A DNA stretch of 6,798 nucleotides from Dehalococcoidia bacterium (GTDB taxonomy: Bacteria; Chloroflexota; Dehalococcoidia; Dehalococcoidales; BS750m-G39), in assembly GCA_030640325.1 (NCBI GenBank), contig DAOWJM010000149.1, positions 1 through 6,798 of the forward strand. Reading direction: 5' to 3'. Shown one piece after another: positions 1 through 6,189 of the stretch. The stretch's first letter is position 1. Each line of letters opens with the position of its first letter. Under the pieces are notes generated by a model. It did no database searches. It was not told the DNA's origin and saw only the letters and a list, made by a program, of their open reading frames with translations. The translations under genes and the position numbers were made by a program.

Positions 1-1277
1 AGGTGGGGCATTCGGGATAGGTCAGCGGCTACCGCCTCGCCGCCAGCACCCTTCCCCATTGCCAGACACAGCTTAGACTTAGCCTCTATTTTCTGAAAGA
101 CGCTAGTCTCTATTACCCCTCGCAGACTAACCAGACCGGAAATTGTATTGGGCACTTCAATCCCTACCACCGATTTACCCGGCACCGGGGCTTCAATCCT
201 GATGCTGGGTGCAGCCAGAGCCAGAGCCAGGTCATTAGCCAGAGAGGTAATTCTCTCCACCTTAACCCTGGTCTTAGATACCTCCTCCAACCTGACTTTA
301 ACATTCCCGTCTTTATCCCTTTCCTTTATCTCCTTCATCTTCTTATCCCAGCCCGGCTCCACACCAAACTGGGTGACCGTTGGTCCAGCATTTATCTGCA
401 CCACCTTAGCCGCAACACCATAGCTGGCTAAGGCGTCTTCAATCAGCTTGGCTCTCTGCATGTTATCAGCCTGACCGAACTCAACCTCAGGGACAGTATC
501 CAGAATATCAATGGGTGGTAACCTCCAGCCATCAACGGTAATCAATGCTGGTGATTCGCCGTATTTCTTCCATACCTCCTGGGCTACTTGCCGCAATTCC
601 TGTTGACCGGGGGTGGGGGTAAGCACTGGGGTTGCCGCTTCAGCTTCGGTCTCTCTGGTCAGCGGTTCCTGAGGCATAGTCGGAGGGGTTGATATCGGCT
701 CTTCAGTGGTGGTAGGTTCGGCATAAGTTTCCGGTCTGGGGGCAGGGCGCTTTTTAAGCTGTTCGCCTACCCAGGAAATGAACCTAGCCATAAGACGCCA
801 GCAAATGCCGGGAGCGACCAAGATAATACCGATGACCACCAGCCCCAGCAGCCGAAGGGCACCAACAAAATCAGGATTGCCAATAATACCCTGACCAAAG
901 CTACCGCCTAACCTGAAAAAAGCCAGTATTCCCCAAGCCGCCAGAATAAAGGCAATACCGCCAAGCCACTGGTTCCAATGGTAGATAACGGATAGCACCT
1001 TCCGCCCCCACACCACTCCCACCAGGATGCCAAAGGCTATAATTATAAAGACCAGCCCCCAGCCAAATAGCTCTAAGGTGCCATCTCTAACACTGGCAGC
1101 CCATGAAGTCAGTGCCGACCACTGCCAGATTAGCAGGGATATAATGATGACGAGCAGTATAAGCCGCCTCACCGGTGGCAGCGCGATGAAATGGAAAAAC
1201 TGGCTCCACACCGACCTTCCTTCAGGCTTGGGCTGACTTCTAGACTTACGCTTAGTATTGGCTTTCTTCTTAGCCAT
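1..1277 (-). CDS. ftsK: DNA translocase FtsK, N-terminal part (cut by the left edge)
   Basis: FtsK/SpoIIIE proteins are membrane-anchored, ATP-driven pumps that move chromosomal DNA through the division septum. The minus strand reads open for 425 codons from ATG 1277 to the edge. After a basic N-terminus (MAKKKANTKRK) come four hydrophobic segments at about residues 38-52, 70-90, 107-121 and 138-157, the usual FtsK membrane anchor. A Pro/Thr/Glu-rich linker (about 176-225) is short compared with E. coli FtsK. The alpha/beta motor follows, recognisable from VQINAGPTVTQFGVEPG (about 292-308), the PGKSVVGIEVPN stretch (about 366-377) and the GGEAVAADLSRMPHL stretch at the edge, which in the family directly precedes the Walker A loop. 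The ATPase core and any gamma domain are therefore outside the window. The start is supported by AAGGTG at 1287-1292, 9 nt upstream, which runs into the stop codon of rnj 6 nt away and suggests translational coupling. No frame damage is seen. Confidence 0.93.
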   Translation of the reverse strand, partial: MAKKKANTKRKSRSQPKPEGRSVWSQFFHFIALPPVRRLILLVIIISLLIWQWSALTSWAASVRDGTLELFGWGLVFIIIAFGILVGVVWGRKVLSVIYHWNQWLGGIAFILAAWGILAFFRLGGSFGQGIIGNPDFVGALRLLGLVVIGIILVAPGICWRLMARFISWVGEQLKKRPAPRPETYAEPTTTEEPISTPPTMPQEPLTRETEAEAATPVLTPTPGQQELRQVAQEVWKKYGESPALITVDGWRLPPIDILDTVPEVEFGQADNMQRAKLIEDALASYGVAAKVVQINAGPTVTQFGVEPGWDKKMKEIKERDKDGNVKVRLEEVSKTRVKVERITSLANDLALALAAPSIRIEAPVPGKSVVGIEVPNTISGLVSLRGVIETSVFQKIEAKSKLCLAMGKGAGGEAVAADLSRMPH

Positions 1278-1283
1278 TCAAAG

Positions 1284-2942
1284 CTACACCTTCACCATAA
1301 CAGGGAGAATCATGGGGCGGCGTCTAGTCTGCTCATAGTAAAACCTATTCAATACATCTCTAACCTTAGTATTGACAAAGCTCCATTCGGCAGGGCGGTC
1401 ACCACCATGGTCTAGGATTCGGGCTACCAAGTCGCGACTCTCATCTATCATATCCTTTGACTCTCTAGTATCAACAAAGCCTCGTGATACAATATCAGGA
1501 CGCCCCACCAGTTTGCCAGTTTGCCGATTAATAGCGATAATCACCACTACTATTCCATCTCTAGATAGCATCCTCCGATTACGGAGAACAACGCTACCGA
1601 TGTCACCCACGCTCAGACCATCCACATACACATTGCCTGAGCTAACCTTGCCCGTTTTCTTGCCCGCCTGTGGGCTAAGCTCAAGGACATCGCCATCTTC
1701 CAGCACGAAGATATTCTCCTTGGGAATACCCACAGACTGGGCTAATTTAGCATGGAGACTCAGGTGGCGATATTCACCATGGATAGGTATAAAGAACCTT
1801 GGCTTGACTAAATTTAGCAACAGTTTTAGCTCTTCCTGACTGCCGTGCCCATGGACATGAACCGGTGCCACCTTATCATAGAGAACCTGAGCCCCCTGCT
1901 TGAAAAGGTTATCCACTGTCCTGTTGATTAGCGATTCATTACCCGGGACAGGGGTTGCTGAGAGAACCACTGTGTCCCCACGAAGGATATGAACCTGACG
2001 ATGGTCTCGATTGGCTATGCGAACCAGGGCTGAGGTTGGTTCCCCCTGGCTTCCGGTAGTGATAAAGACAACCTTATTATGAGGCATACCTCTGAGTTCA
2101 TCAATCCGAGCTAGTATGCCATCAGGAGCCTTTAGATAGCCCAGCTCCAGGGTCATGCGCACTATATCAGTCATACTACGCCCAACAATAAAGACACGGC
2201 GCTGGTGCTTGGCGGCAGCGTCAATAACCTGCTGAATGCGAGAGACCAGCGATGAGAAGGTAGTCACAATCACCCTGCCCGGTGCTTCAGCCATGACACG
2301 GTCCAGGGTTTCGCCAACCACCCTCTCTGAGGGAGTGTAACCAAGGAGTTCAGCATAAGTGGAGTCTGAGAGCAGAAGCAATACCCCTTGTGCTCCTAGC
2401 TGAGCCAGCCGGGAAAGGTCGGTTGGTTTACCATCAACCGGGGTATAATCAAGCTTAAAATCTCCGCTATGAACAATAGTGCCAACCGGGGTATGTATGA
2501 TTAGACCTGCCGCGTCAGGTATGCTATGGCAAACAGGGAAGAACTCAACCCTAAATCTCCCCAGTGTGACCTGACCGCCAAAGGGTATAACCTTAAGCTT
2601 AGCCCCTGCCAGTGCCTTTCTTTCTTTAAGCTTCACCGAGATAAGCCCATGGGTAAGCCTAGTGGAATAAACAGGCACATCAAGCTGGGGCAGCAGGTAA
2701 GGCAAGGCACCAATATGGTCTTCATGACCATGGGTGATAACTATGCCCCTTATTTTCTCCCGCCTCTCCAGCAGGTAGCTGATGTCCGGGATTACCAGGT
2801 CAATACCCAGCATTTCCTCCCCGGGGAACATGAGACCGGCATCAATGATGATGATGTCGTTTTCACATTCCATCGCCATCATATTCTTGCCGATTTCAGA
2901 TAGTCCACCGAGAGGGATTATTTTTAATCTTGGCTTGGTCAT
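1284..2942 (-). CDS. rnj: Ribonuclease J (metallo-beta-lactamase/beta-CASP RNase)
   Basis: RNase J is a cytoplasmic 5'-to-3' exoribonuclease and endonuclease that matures and degrades RNA. The 552-residue length is normal for the family. The zinc site is complete: HGHEDH at 71-76, His139 in PVCHS, Asp161 in HSGDF, and His388 in PIHGEYRHL. The beta-CASP part shows SDST at 192-195 and the VHVHGHGSQEE stretch (361-371), which binds the RNA 5' phosphate in characterised members. A C-terminal domain follows from about 450 to the end and includes the RPDIVSRGFV signature. The ATG at 2942 has AGGTGG at 2950-2955, 7 nt upstream. This site overlaps the stop codon of the upstream udg gene, so the two are probably co-transcribed and coupled. 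ftsK starts 6 nt after the rnj stop. Whether it is the J1 or J2 type cannot be told, so the generic symbol is used. Confidence 0.96.
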   Translation of the reverse strand: MTKPRLKIIPLGGLSEIGKNMMAMECENDIIIIDAGLMFPGEEMLGIDLVIPDISYLLERREKIRGIVITHGHEDHIGALPYLLPQLDVPVYSTRLTHGLISVKLKERKALAGAKLKVIPFGGQVTLGRFRVEFFPVCHSIPDAAGLIIHTPVGTIVHSGDFKLDYTPVDGKPTDLSRLAQLGAQGVLLLLSDSTYAELLGYTPSERVVGETLDRVMAEAPGRVIVTTFSSLVSRIQQVIDAAAKHQRRVFIVGRSMTDIVRMTLELGYLKAPDGILARIDELRGMPHNKVVFITTGSQGEPTSALVRIANRDHRQVHILRGDTVVLSATPVPGNESLINRTVDNLFKQGAQVLYDKVAPVHVHGHGSQEELKLLLNLVKPRFFIPIHGEYRHLSLHAKLAQSVGIPKENIFVLEDGDVLELSPQAGKKTGKVSSGNVYVDGLSVGDIGSVVLRNRRMLSRDGIVVVIIAINRQTGKLVGRPDIVSRGFVDTRESKDMIDESRDLVARILDHGGDRPAEWSFVNTKVRDVLNRFYYEQTRRRPMILPVMVKV

Positions 2943-2953
2943 AATTTTTCCAC

Positions 2954-3550
2954 CTAAAACATAGTTAATTGCTGTGGTTGTTGTTCTTCCTCCTTGATAA
3001 TTTCCGCCCGGGCTAGGAGCGATGGGATTTTAAGCATATCCTCTTCTATGGTACGGCGTAAGCTCTGCTGGTGAAGAGCCGCTGCTGGGTGATACATAGC
3101 ATAGTAGATAACATTATCCCGCTTTTGAGCTGTGCCATGAATCTTACTTATGCTCTTGCCGGGGAAGAACATCGCCATAGAGTAACGCCCCAGGGCTACA
3201 ATCATCTTAGGGCGAATTATCTCAATCTGGCGTTCTAGCCACTGGCGGCAGTTTTGGATTTCCATAGGTAGGGGGTCGCGGTTTCCCTGCGGACGGCACT
3301 TAATCACATTGGCAATATAAACCTGCTCACGCCTCAAGCCGATGGAAGCCAGTAATTCATCCAGGTATTTCCCCGCTGGTCCTACAAATGGGCGCCCCTG
3401 CTGGTCTTCATGCCAACCTGGTGCCTCACCAATAAACATTATATCGGCATCCTCCGCCCCTTCACCAGGCACTACCTTATTTCGATATTTGGCTATTTCA
3501 CACTGCTGACAAAGCGCAATCTCTGTATAAAGCTCACTCAGAGCTGACAT
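2954..3550 (-). CDS. udg: Uracil-DNA glycosylase, family 4 (4Fe-4S)
   Basis: This enzyme removes uracil from DNA, the first step of base excision repair after cytosine deamination. The 198 residues fit the family. Four cysteines placed for a 4Fe-4S cluster are visible: Cys14 and Cys17 (CQQC), Cys85 (VIKCRPQGNRDP) and Cys101 (NCRQWL). The catalytic motif GEAPGWHEDQ is at 41-50 and the second uracil-binding motif, HPAAAL, at 154-159. GRPFVGPAGK (52-61) is also typical. The C-terminus is Glu/Gln-rich (EEEQQPQQ) and looks like a flexible tail. It is the first gene of the leftward operon with rnj and ftsK. The ATG at 3550 has a modest AAGG at 3560-3563 about 9 nt upstream, and a promoter lies just before it. 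Family 4 enzymes are common in thermophiles, archaea and several bacterial phyla, so the gene does not fix the taxonomy. Confidence 0.95.
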   Translation of the reverse strand: MSALSELYTEIALCQQCEIAKYRNKVVPGEGAEDADIMFIGEAPGWHEDQQGRPFVGPAGKYLDELLASIGLRREQVYIANVIKCRPQGNRDPLPMEIQNCRQWLERQIEIIRPKMIVALGRYSMAMFFPGKSISKIHGTAQKRDNVIYYAMYHPAAALHQQSLRRTIEEDMLKIPSLLARAEIIKEEEQQPQQLTMF

Positions 3551-3566
3551 ACCGACCAGCCTTTTG

Positions 3567-3598
3567 ATTATGATAACACGGACAATATGTCAAGTCAA
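3567..3598 (-). promoter_or_regulatory. Promoter of the udg-rnj-ftsK operon
   Basis: On the minus strand TTGACT (3593-3598) and TATCAT (3570-3575) are exactly 17 nt apart. An overlapping second reading is TTGACA (3588-3593) with CATAAT (3567-3572), 15 nt apart. Either is a plausible sigma70-type promoter. Transcription would start near 3560-3563, leaving a leader of only about 10-13 nt, with the AAGG ribosome site at its very 5' end. A short palindrome, GACAATATGTC (3581-3591), lies between the two boxes and could bind a regulator. This is prediction from sequence only. Confidence 0.5.
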
Positions 3599-3614
3599 TT
3601 TAAGAGAGTGTTAT

Positions 3615-3720
3615 CTACCTCACCCCCTTAGACATTTACTTAGCAACCCTCCCCTCTTAGACACCCCAATAAAGCGAGGGATTGGGGGCAAAGCCCCCAT
3701 AGGGTGGGCGGGTGGGAAGA
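3615..3720. repeat. GC-rich palindromic intergenic element with G-quadruplex motif
   Basis: The element begins with CTACCTCACCCCCTTA (3615-3630), which is repeated on the opposite strand at 6481-6497 with one extra C. Inside it, CCCCAAT (3664-3670) can pair with ATTGGGG (3681-3687). The overlapping TGGGGGC (3683-3689) can instead pair with GCCCCCA (3693-3699) around an AAA loop, so the two hairpins exclude each other. The right end is GGGTGGGCGGGTGGG (3702-3716), four G3 tracts with single-base loops. No coding potential is seen. It is probably a dispersed intergenic repeat, but it sits between two divergent promoters and could affect either. Confidence 0.55.
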
Positions 3721-3752
3721 AGGAGACAGCTAAACGGCTCCTTGTCATGTTG

Positions 3753-3781
3753 TTGACAGTATAGGGGGGCAGTTGTAGACT
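3753..3781 (+). promoter_or_regulatory. Promoter of glyA
   Basis: TTGACA (3753-3758) is a perfect -35 box, followed after exactly 17 nt by TAGACT (3776-3781), which matches four of six -10 positions. The predicted start near 3788 leaves a leader of about 12 nt that begins almost at the Shine-Dalgarno. The -35 box is also the right arm of a small inverted repeat, TGTCA (3743-3747) and TGACA (3754-3758), so a bound repressor could block it. No riboswitch-like leader is possible with so short a 5' end. Confidence 0.55.
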
Positions 3782-3799
3782 GGAGCAAGAGGGAAAGAA

Positions 3800-5044
3800 A
3801 TGGATTTTTTAAGCCAAGCTGACCCAGAAATCGGTCATGCCATTTATATGGAGGGGAAGCGGCAAAGGGAAACAATAAATCTTATCGCCTCCGAGAACTA
3901 TGCCAGCAGGGCTGTGCTTGAGGCAGAAGGCTCGTTCCTAACCGACAAATATGCTGAGGGTTATCCCCAGCAACGCTACTACGGTGGCTGTGAAAATGTG
4001 GATATAGTGGAAAATCTGGCTATCCGGCGGGCAAAGGAGCTGTTCCATGCTGAGCATGCTAATGTCCAGCCACACAGCGGGGCTCAAGCTAATATGGCAG
4101 CCTACTATGCCTTGCTGGAGTACGGTGATACTGTCATGGGCATGAGCCTGGCTCACGGCGGTCACCTCACTCACGGTGATAAGGTAAGCTTTTCAGGTAA
4201 GTCCTATAATTTCATCCTCTACGGGGTTAACCGAGAAACAGAAAGGATTGACTATCAGGAGGTAGAGAGGCTCGCCTTAAAGCACAAGCCCAGGTTGATT
4301 GTGGCTGGAGCCAGTGCTTACCCCAGGATTATCGATTTTGAGCGCTTTCGGCATATCGCTGACCTAGTGGGAGCCAAGCTTATGGTTGATATGGCTCACA
4401 TAGCCGGTATGGTGGCTGTGGGTCTGCATCCTACCCCTGTGCCCTACGCTGATGTAGTAACTTCAACTACGCATAAGACACTACGCGGTCCGCGAAGCGG
4501 GTTCATCTTGTCTCGGGGTGAGCTAGCTTCTTCATTAGATGATGCTGTTTTCCCCAGGATGCAGGGGGGACCACTGATGCACATTATCGCCGCCAAAGCG
4601 GTAGCTTTTTATGAGGCTATGCAACCCGGCTTCACTGACTATCAACGGGCTACACTGGATAACGCCCAGGTTCTAGCCGGTGAGCTCCAGCGATTAGGTT
4701 TGCGCCTTGTATCAGGTGGAACTGACAACCATCTCATTTTAGTAGACCTCACTGAGATTGGCGTCACCGGTAAAGAAGCCGAGGAGTCCTTAGAGATAGC
4801 AGGCATTGTGGTTAGTCGGAGCAGCATTCCCTTTGACCAAAAGTCGCCCAGGGTAACCAGAGGCATTAGATTAGGCACACCAGCAGTGACCACACGAGGC
4901 TTCGGCAGTGAAGAAATGAAGCGCATTGCCTCACTGATGGTAAAAGTAATTACCAATATTGGCGACCCAGATATTCAGAAACAGGTGAGCCAGGAGGTCA
5001 GCGAGATATGTCGCCGCTTCCCGGTACCCGGGATTGATGACTAA
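3800..5044 (+). CDS. glyA: Serine hydroxymethyltransferase
   Basis: SHMT is a cytoplasmic PLP enzyme that converts serine and tetrahydrofolate to glycine and methylene-tetrahydrofolate, the main source of one-carbon units. The 414 residues are full length, and numbering matches the Bacillus stearothermophilus enzyme closely. Visible active-site residues are Tyr51 and Glu53 (DKYAEGYP), Tyr60-Tyr61 (RYYGG), His122 (HGGHLTHGD), Asp197 and His200 (VDMAH), the PLP lysine Lys226 (TSTTHKTLRGPRSG) and the carboxylate-binding Arg357 (RGIRLGTPAVTTRGF). The start is supported by GAGGG (3789-3793) 6 nt before the ATG. Two positions are unusual. The segment that is normally NKNxIPxD reads SRSSIPFD, giving Ser341 for the usual Asn. 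Position 351 is Arg where the Bacillus enzyme has Phe. From recall, both positions contact folate in that enzyme. The gene stands divergent from udg. The next plus-strand housekeeping gene is prs, with an accessory insert between. Confidence 0.97.
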   Translation: MDFLSQADPEIGHAIYMEGKRQRETINLIASENYASRAVLEAEGSFLTDKYAEGYPQQRYYGGCENVDIVENLAIRRAKELFHAEHANVQPHSGAQANMAAYYALLEYGDTVMGMSLAHGGHLTHGDKVSFSGKSYNFILYGVNRETERIDYQEVERLALKHKPRLIVAGASAYPRIIDFERFRHIADLVGAKLMVDMAHIAGMVAVGLHPTPVPYADVVTSTTHKTLRGPRSGFILSRGELASSLDDAVFPRMQGGPLMHIIAAKAVAFYEAMQPGFTDYQRATLDNAQVLAGELQRLGLRLVSGGTDNHLILVDLTEIGVTGKEAEESLEIAGIVVSRSSIPFDQKSPRVTRGIRLGTPAVTTRGFGSEEMKRIASLMVKVITNIGDPDIQKQVSQEVSEICRRFPVPGIDD

Positions 5045-5054
5045 GATTGTTTAA

Positions 5055-5096
5055 TAACCCTATCCCCTTTATCCCCCCTCCCTTTTAAAGAGGGAA
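5055..5096. repeat. GC-rich palindromic repeat after glyA, possibly the glyA terminator
   Basis: This begins 10 nt after the glyA stop. It is a C-rich run of short CCCTATCCCC-type blocks followed by a hairpin: TCCCTTT (5079-5085) pairs with AGAGGGA (5089-5095) around a 3-nt loop, 7 bp with one G-T pair. The layout (CCCC..TTTATCCCCCC, then a hairpin) resembles the minus-strand reading of 6450-6497. No T-run follows, so it is not a classic intrinsic terminator, although it could still end or protect the glyA transcript. Confidence 0.45.
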
Positions 5097-5152
5097 GTGC
5101 AGAATTTATGTAAAGCCTTCTTCTATTCTTCCCGAATAAATCTGGGCGATGC

Positions 5153-5181
5153 TTGACTAAGTCCCATTATGGTCGTATACT
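5153..5181 (+). promoter_or_regulatory. Strong sigma70-like promoter of the nuclease-like gene
   Basis: TTGACT (5153-5158) and TATACT (5176-5181) each match consensus at five of six positions and lie exactly 17 nt apart, the best promoter match in the window. The start near 5188 would give a leader of about 80 nt before ATG 5270. This leader contains a perfect palindrome (5207-5221). The remaining sequence from 5097 to 5152 shows nothing recognisable. Confidence 0.6.
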
Positions 5182-5206
5182 TTTTTGAACTTTAAAAACT
5201 CTTCTT

Positions 5207-5221
5207 GTGAACTCGGTTCAC
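5207..5221. promoter_or_regulatory. Perfect palindrome in the leader of the nuclease-like gene
   Basis: GTGAAC-TCG-GTTCAC is a perfect 6-bp inverted repeat with a 3-nt centre, located 26 nt after the -10 box. It looks like a repressor operator just downstream of the start site, or a small leader hairpin. The GAAC/GTTC half sites recall the Gram-positive LexA box, but the centre there is 4 nt, so the match is not exact. A second GAAC/GTTC inverted repeat occurs inside the gene at 5392-5410. Confidence 0.45.
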
Positions 5222-5269
5222 GTTTACTTTACATATTCTAGCTATACAAACAGTCTATAGGTGGAAAAG

Positions 5270-5386
5270 ATGCCCCTATCATCCACACCTTATTTCAAAC
5301 TTACTGAATCAATCTATCGATTCATTCTTCCCCACCTTATTTCAAACTTACTGAATCAATCTATCGATTCATTCTTCCCCACCTAA
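5270..5386 (+). pseudogene. 5' fragment of the interrupted nuclease-like gene
   Basis: ATG 5270 has a good ribosome site, AGGTGG at 5259-5264, 5 nt upstream; the same hexamer serves rnj. The frame reads 38 codons (MPLSSTPYFKLTESIYRF...) and stops at TAA 5384-5386, right after two perfect 47-bp direct repeats. Because 47 is not a multiple of three, the second copy shifts the frame. If one copy is removed, the distance from this ATG to 5425 becomes 108 nt, exactly 36 codons. The reading then runs on as ...FILPHLISELDRQVLIHKL into the downstream frame without a stop. This piece is therefore best read as the true start of the gene ending at 6189, cut off by a duplication. As it stands it would make a 38-residue peptide of no obvious function. 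Confidence 0.7.
5286..5384. repeat. Perfect 47-bp tandem duplication within a gene start
   Basis: The unit 5286-5332 is repeated without a single difference at 5333-5379, followed by five bases of a third unit (CACCT, 5380-5384). Each unit contains TGAATC and GATTCA arms separated by 8 nt, a possible small hairpin. There is no spacer between units, which excludes a CRISPR array. Complete identity suggests a recent duplication. Its length leaves the gene out of frame, and extra copies do not help, because a third copy would be read in a frame containing TGA. Only the one-copy state restores the gene. Confidence 0.92.
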
Positions 5387-5424
5387 TCTCTGAACTTGAT
5401 CGCCAAGTTCTCATACATAAGCTC

Positions 5425-6189
5425 GTGGCTAGGCTTAACCTCTACTATACTCTACAAACATCTCCCCAAGATCTGTCCTATATACCCTACCTGTGGACTA
5501 TGCTGTATGACGCTATCAACTTAGCGGTGCAACAACATACTATCTGTCAATACCAAATTGACCCTCACTATATTCATTTGTCCAACCAGTCTTCACACGA
5601 CCTAGACGAACTTTTCAATAGGAAGAACCCCATTTACCGCATGTGGAAAGACAGAGCTTCCGACGAAGCTTCAAACCATGCCGAAACGGTGATCCGTTCC
5701 ATCTTCAAGCACTTCAATTACAAGCAGCCACCTCATAAGTTCTCTATTACTGACGAATCCACAGGCGACGAGTGCCTTCCTGACGCATTTACCTTCTCGC
5801 CTGCTCTAACGGGGGCTGAGATCAAGAACATTACCTCTGATGTTATATCCGATCCGACCCCTCTGGTGGGTAAGCCAAGGCAAGATCTGTATACGAAGAT
5901 AGATAGGCATTTCAGGGTATGTTCGGCAAATGGTATACATCCTCTTCTCATTGCTCCTCGCATAGATCCTTCCTTTAACTCGTATGAGCAGAAGTATAAG
6001 GGTTTACATTGCGAAATGTTTTATCAGCTTCTCCCCCCTCACCATGCTCCACTTTCTGATGCCATCCAACGTCTGCTCCTATTCCCGTATGTTCTTGCTG
6101 TCCCTGTCGATCCACCCTTCCCGCCACAGCTACGCCAGCTCACAGATTGGGTGCAAGGTCTGCCTAACCTCCTCGACAAGTATAAATAA
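5425..6189 (+). CDS. Putative PD-(D/E)XK nuclease-like protein, main 3' frame of an interrupted gene
   Basis: I do not recognise this protein as a named family. The frame is open from 5308 to TAA 6187-6189. The first usable start in it is GTG 5425, giving 254 residues, but no Shine-Dalgarno precedes that GTG. The likely original start is ATG 5270, which would give 290 residues once one 47-bp repeat is removed. The most telling stretch is CLPDAFTFSPALTGAEIKNI (residues 117-136 from the GTG): Asp120, then Glu132-Ile-Lys134, spaced like the catalytic D...ExK of PD-(D/E)XK nucleases. Glu87 in a predicted helix (NHAETVIRSIF) could be the first acidic residue. IHPLLIAPRID (171-181) resembles the hydrophobic strand that usually follows. 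No signal peptide or clear membrane segment is seen. The protein is rich in Pro, His, Tyr and Gln, unlike its neighbours. No methylase or partner lies in the window. An orphan restriction or defence nuclease is an inference. Confidence 0.6.
   Translation: MARLNLYYTLQTSPQDLSYIPYLWTMLYDAINLAVQQHTICQYQIDPHYIHLSNQSSHDLDELFNRKNPIYRMWKDRASDEASNHAETVIRSIFKHFNYKQPPHKFSITDESTGDECLPDAFTFSPALTGAEIKNITSDVISDPTPLVGKPRQDLYTKIDRHFRVCSANGIHPLLIAPRIDPSFNSYEQKYKGLHCEMFYQLLPPHHAPLSDAIQRLLLFPYVLAVPVDPPFPPQLRQLTDWVQGLPNLLDKYK

Noticed and set aside
148..423. A 91-codon plus-strand open frame
   Set aside because: It is the antisense shadow of the FtsK alpha/beta region, which reads continuously with clear family motifs.
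1372..1839. A 155-codon plus-strand open frame
   Set aside because: It lies wholly antisense to the RNase J gene, and its product is a low-complexity Ser/Thr/Arg-rich shadow without a ribosome site.
3657..3875. A 72-codon minus-strand open frame across the glyA start
   Set aside because: It runs through the GC-rich repeat, the glyA promoter and the start of glyA; its product has no protein-like character and no ribosome site.
4642..4956. A 104-codon minus-strand open frame
   Set aside because: It is antisense to the conserved C-terminal part of glyA, with no independent start signals.
5207..5221. A true LexA box
   Set aside because: The half sites GAAC/GTTC are separated by 3 nt rather than the 4 nt of the Gram-positive consensus, so only an operator-like palindrome is claimed.
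5286..5384. CRISPR-like repeats
   Set aside because: The two 47-bp units are directly adjacent with no spacers and lie inside a reading frame.
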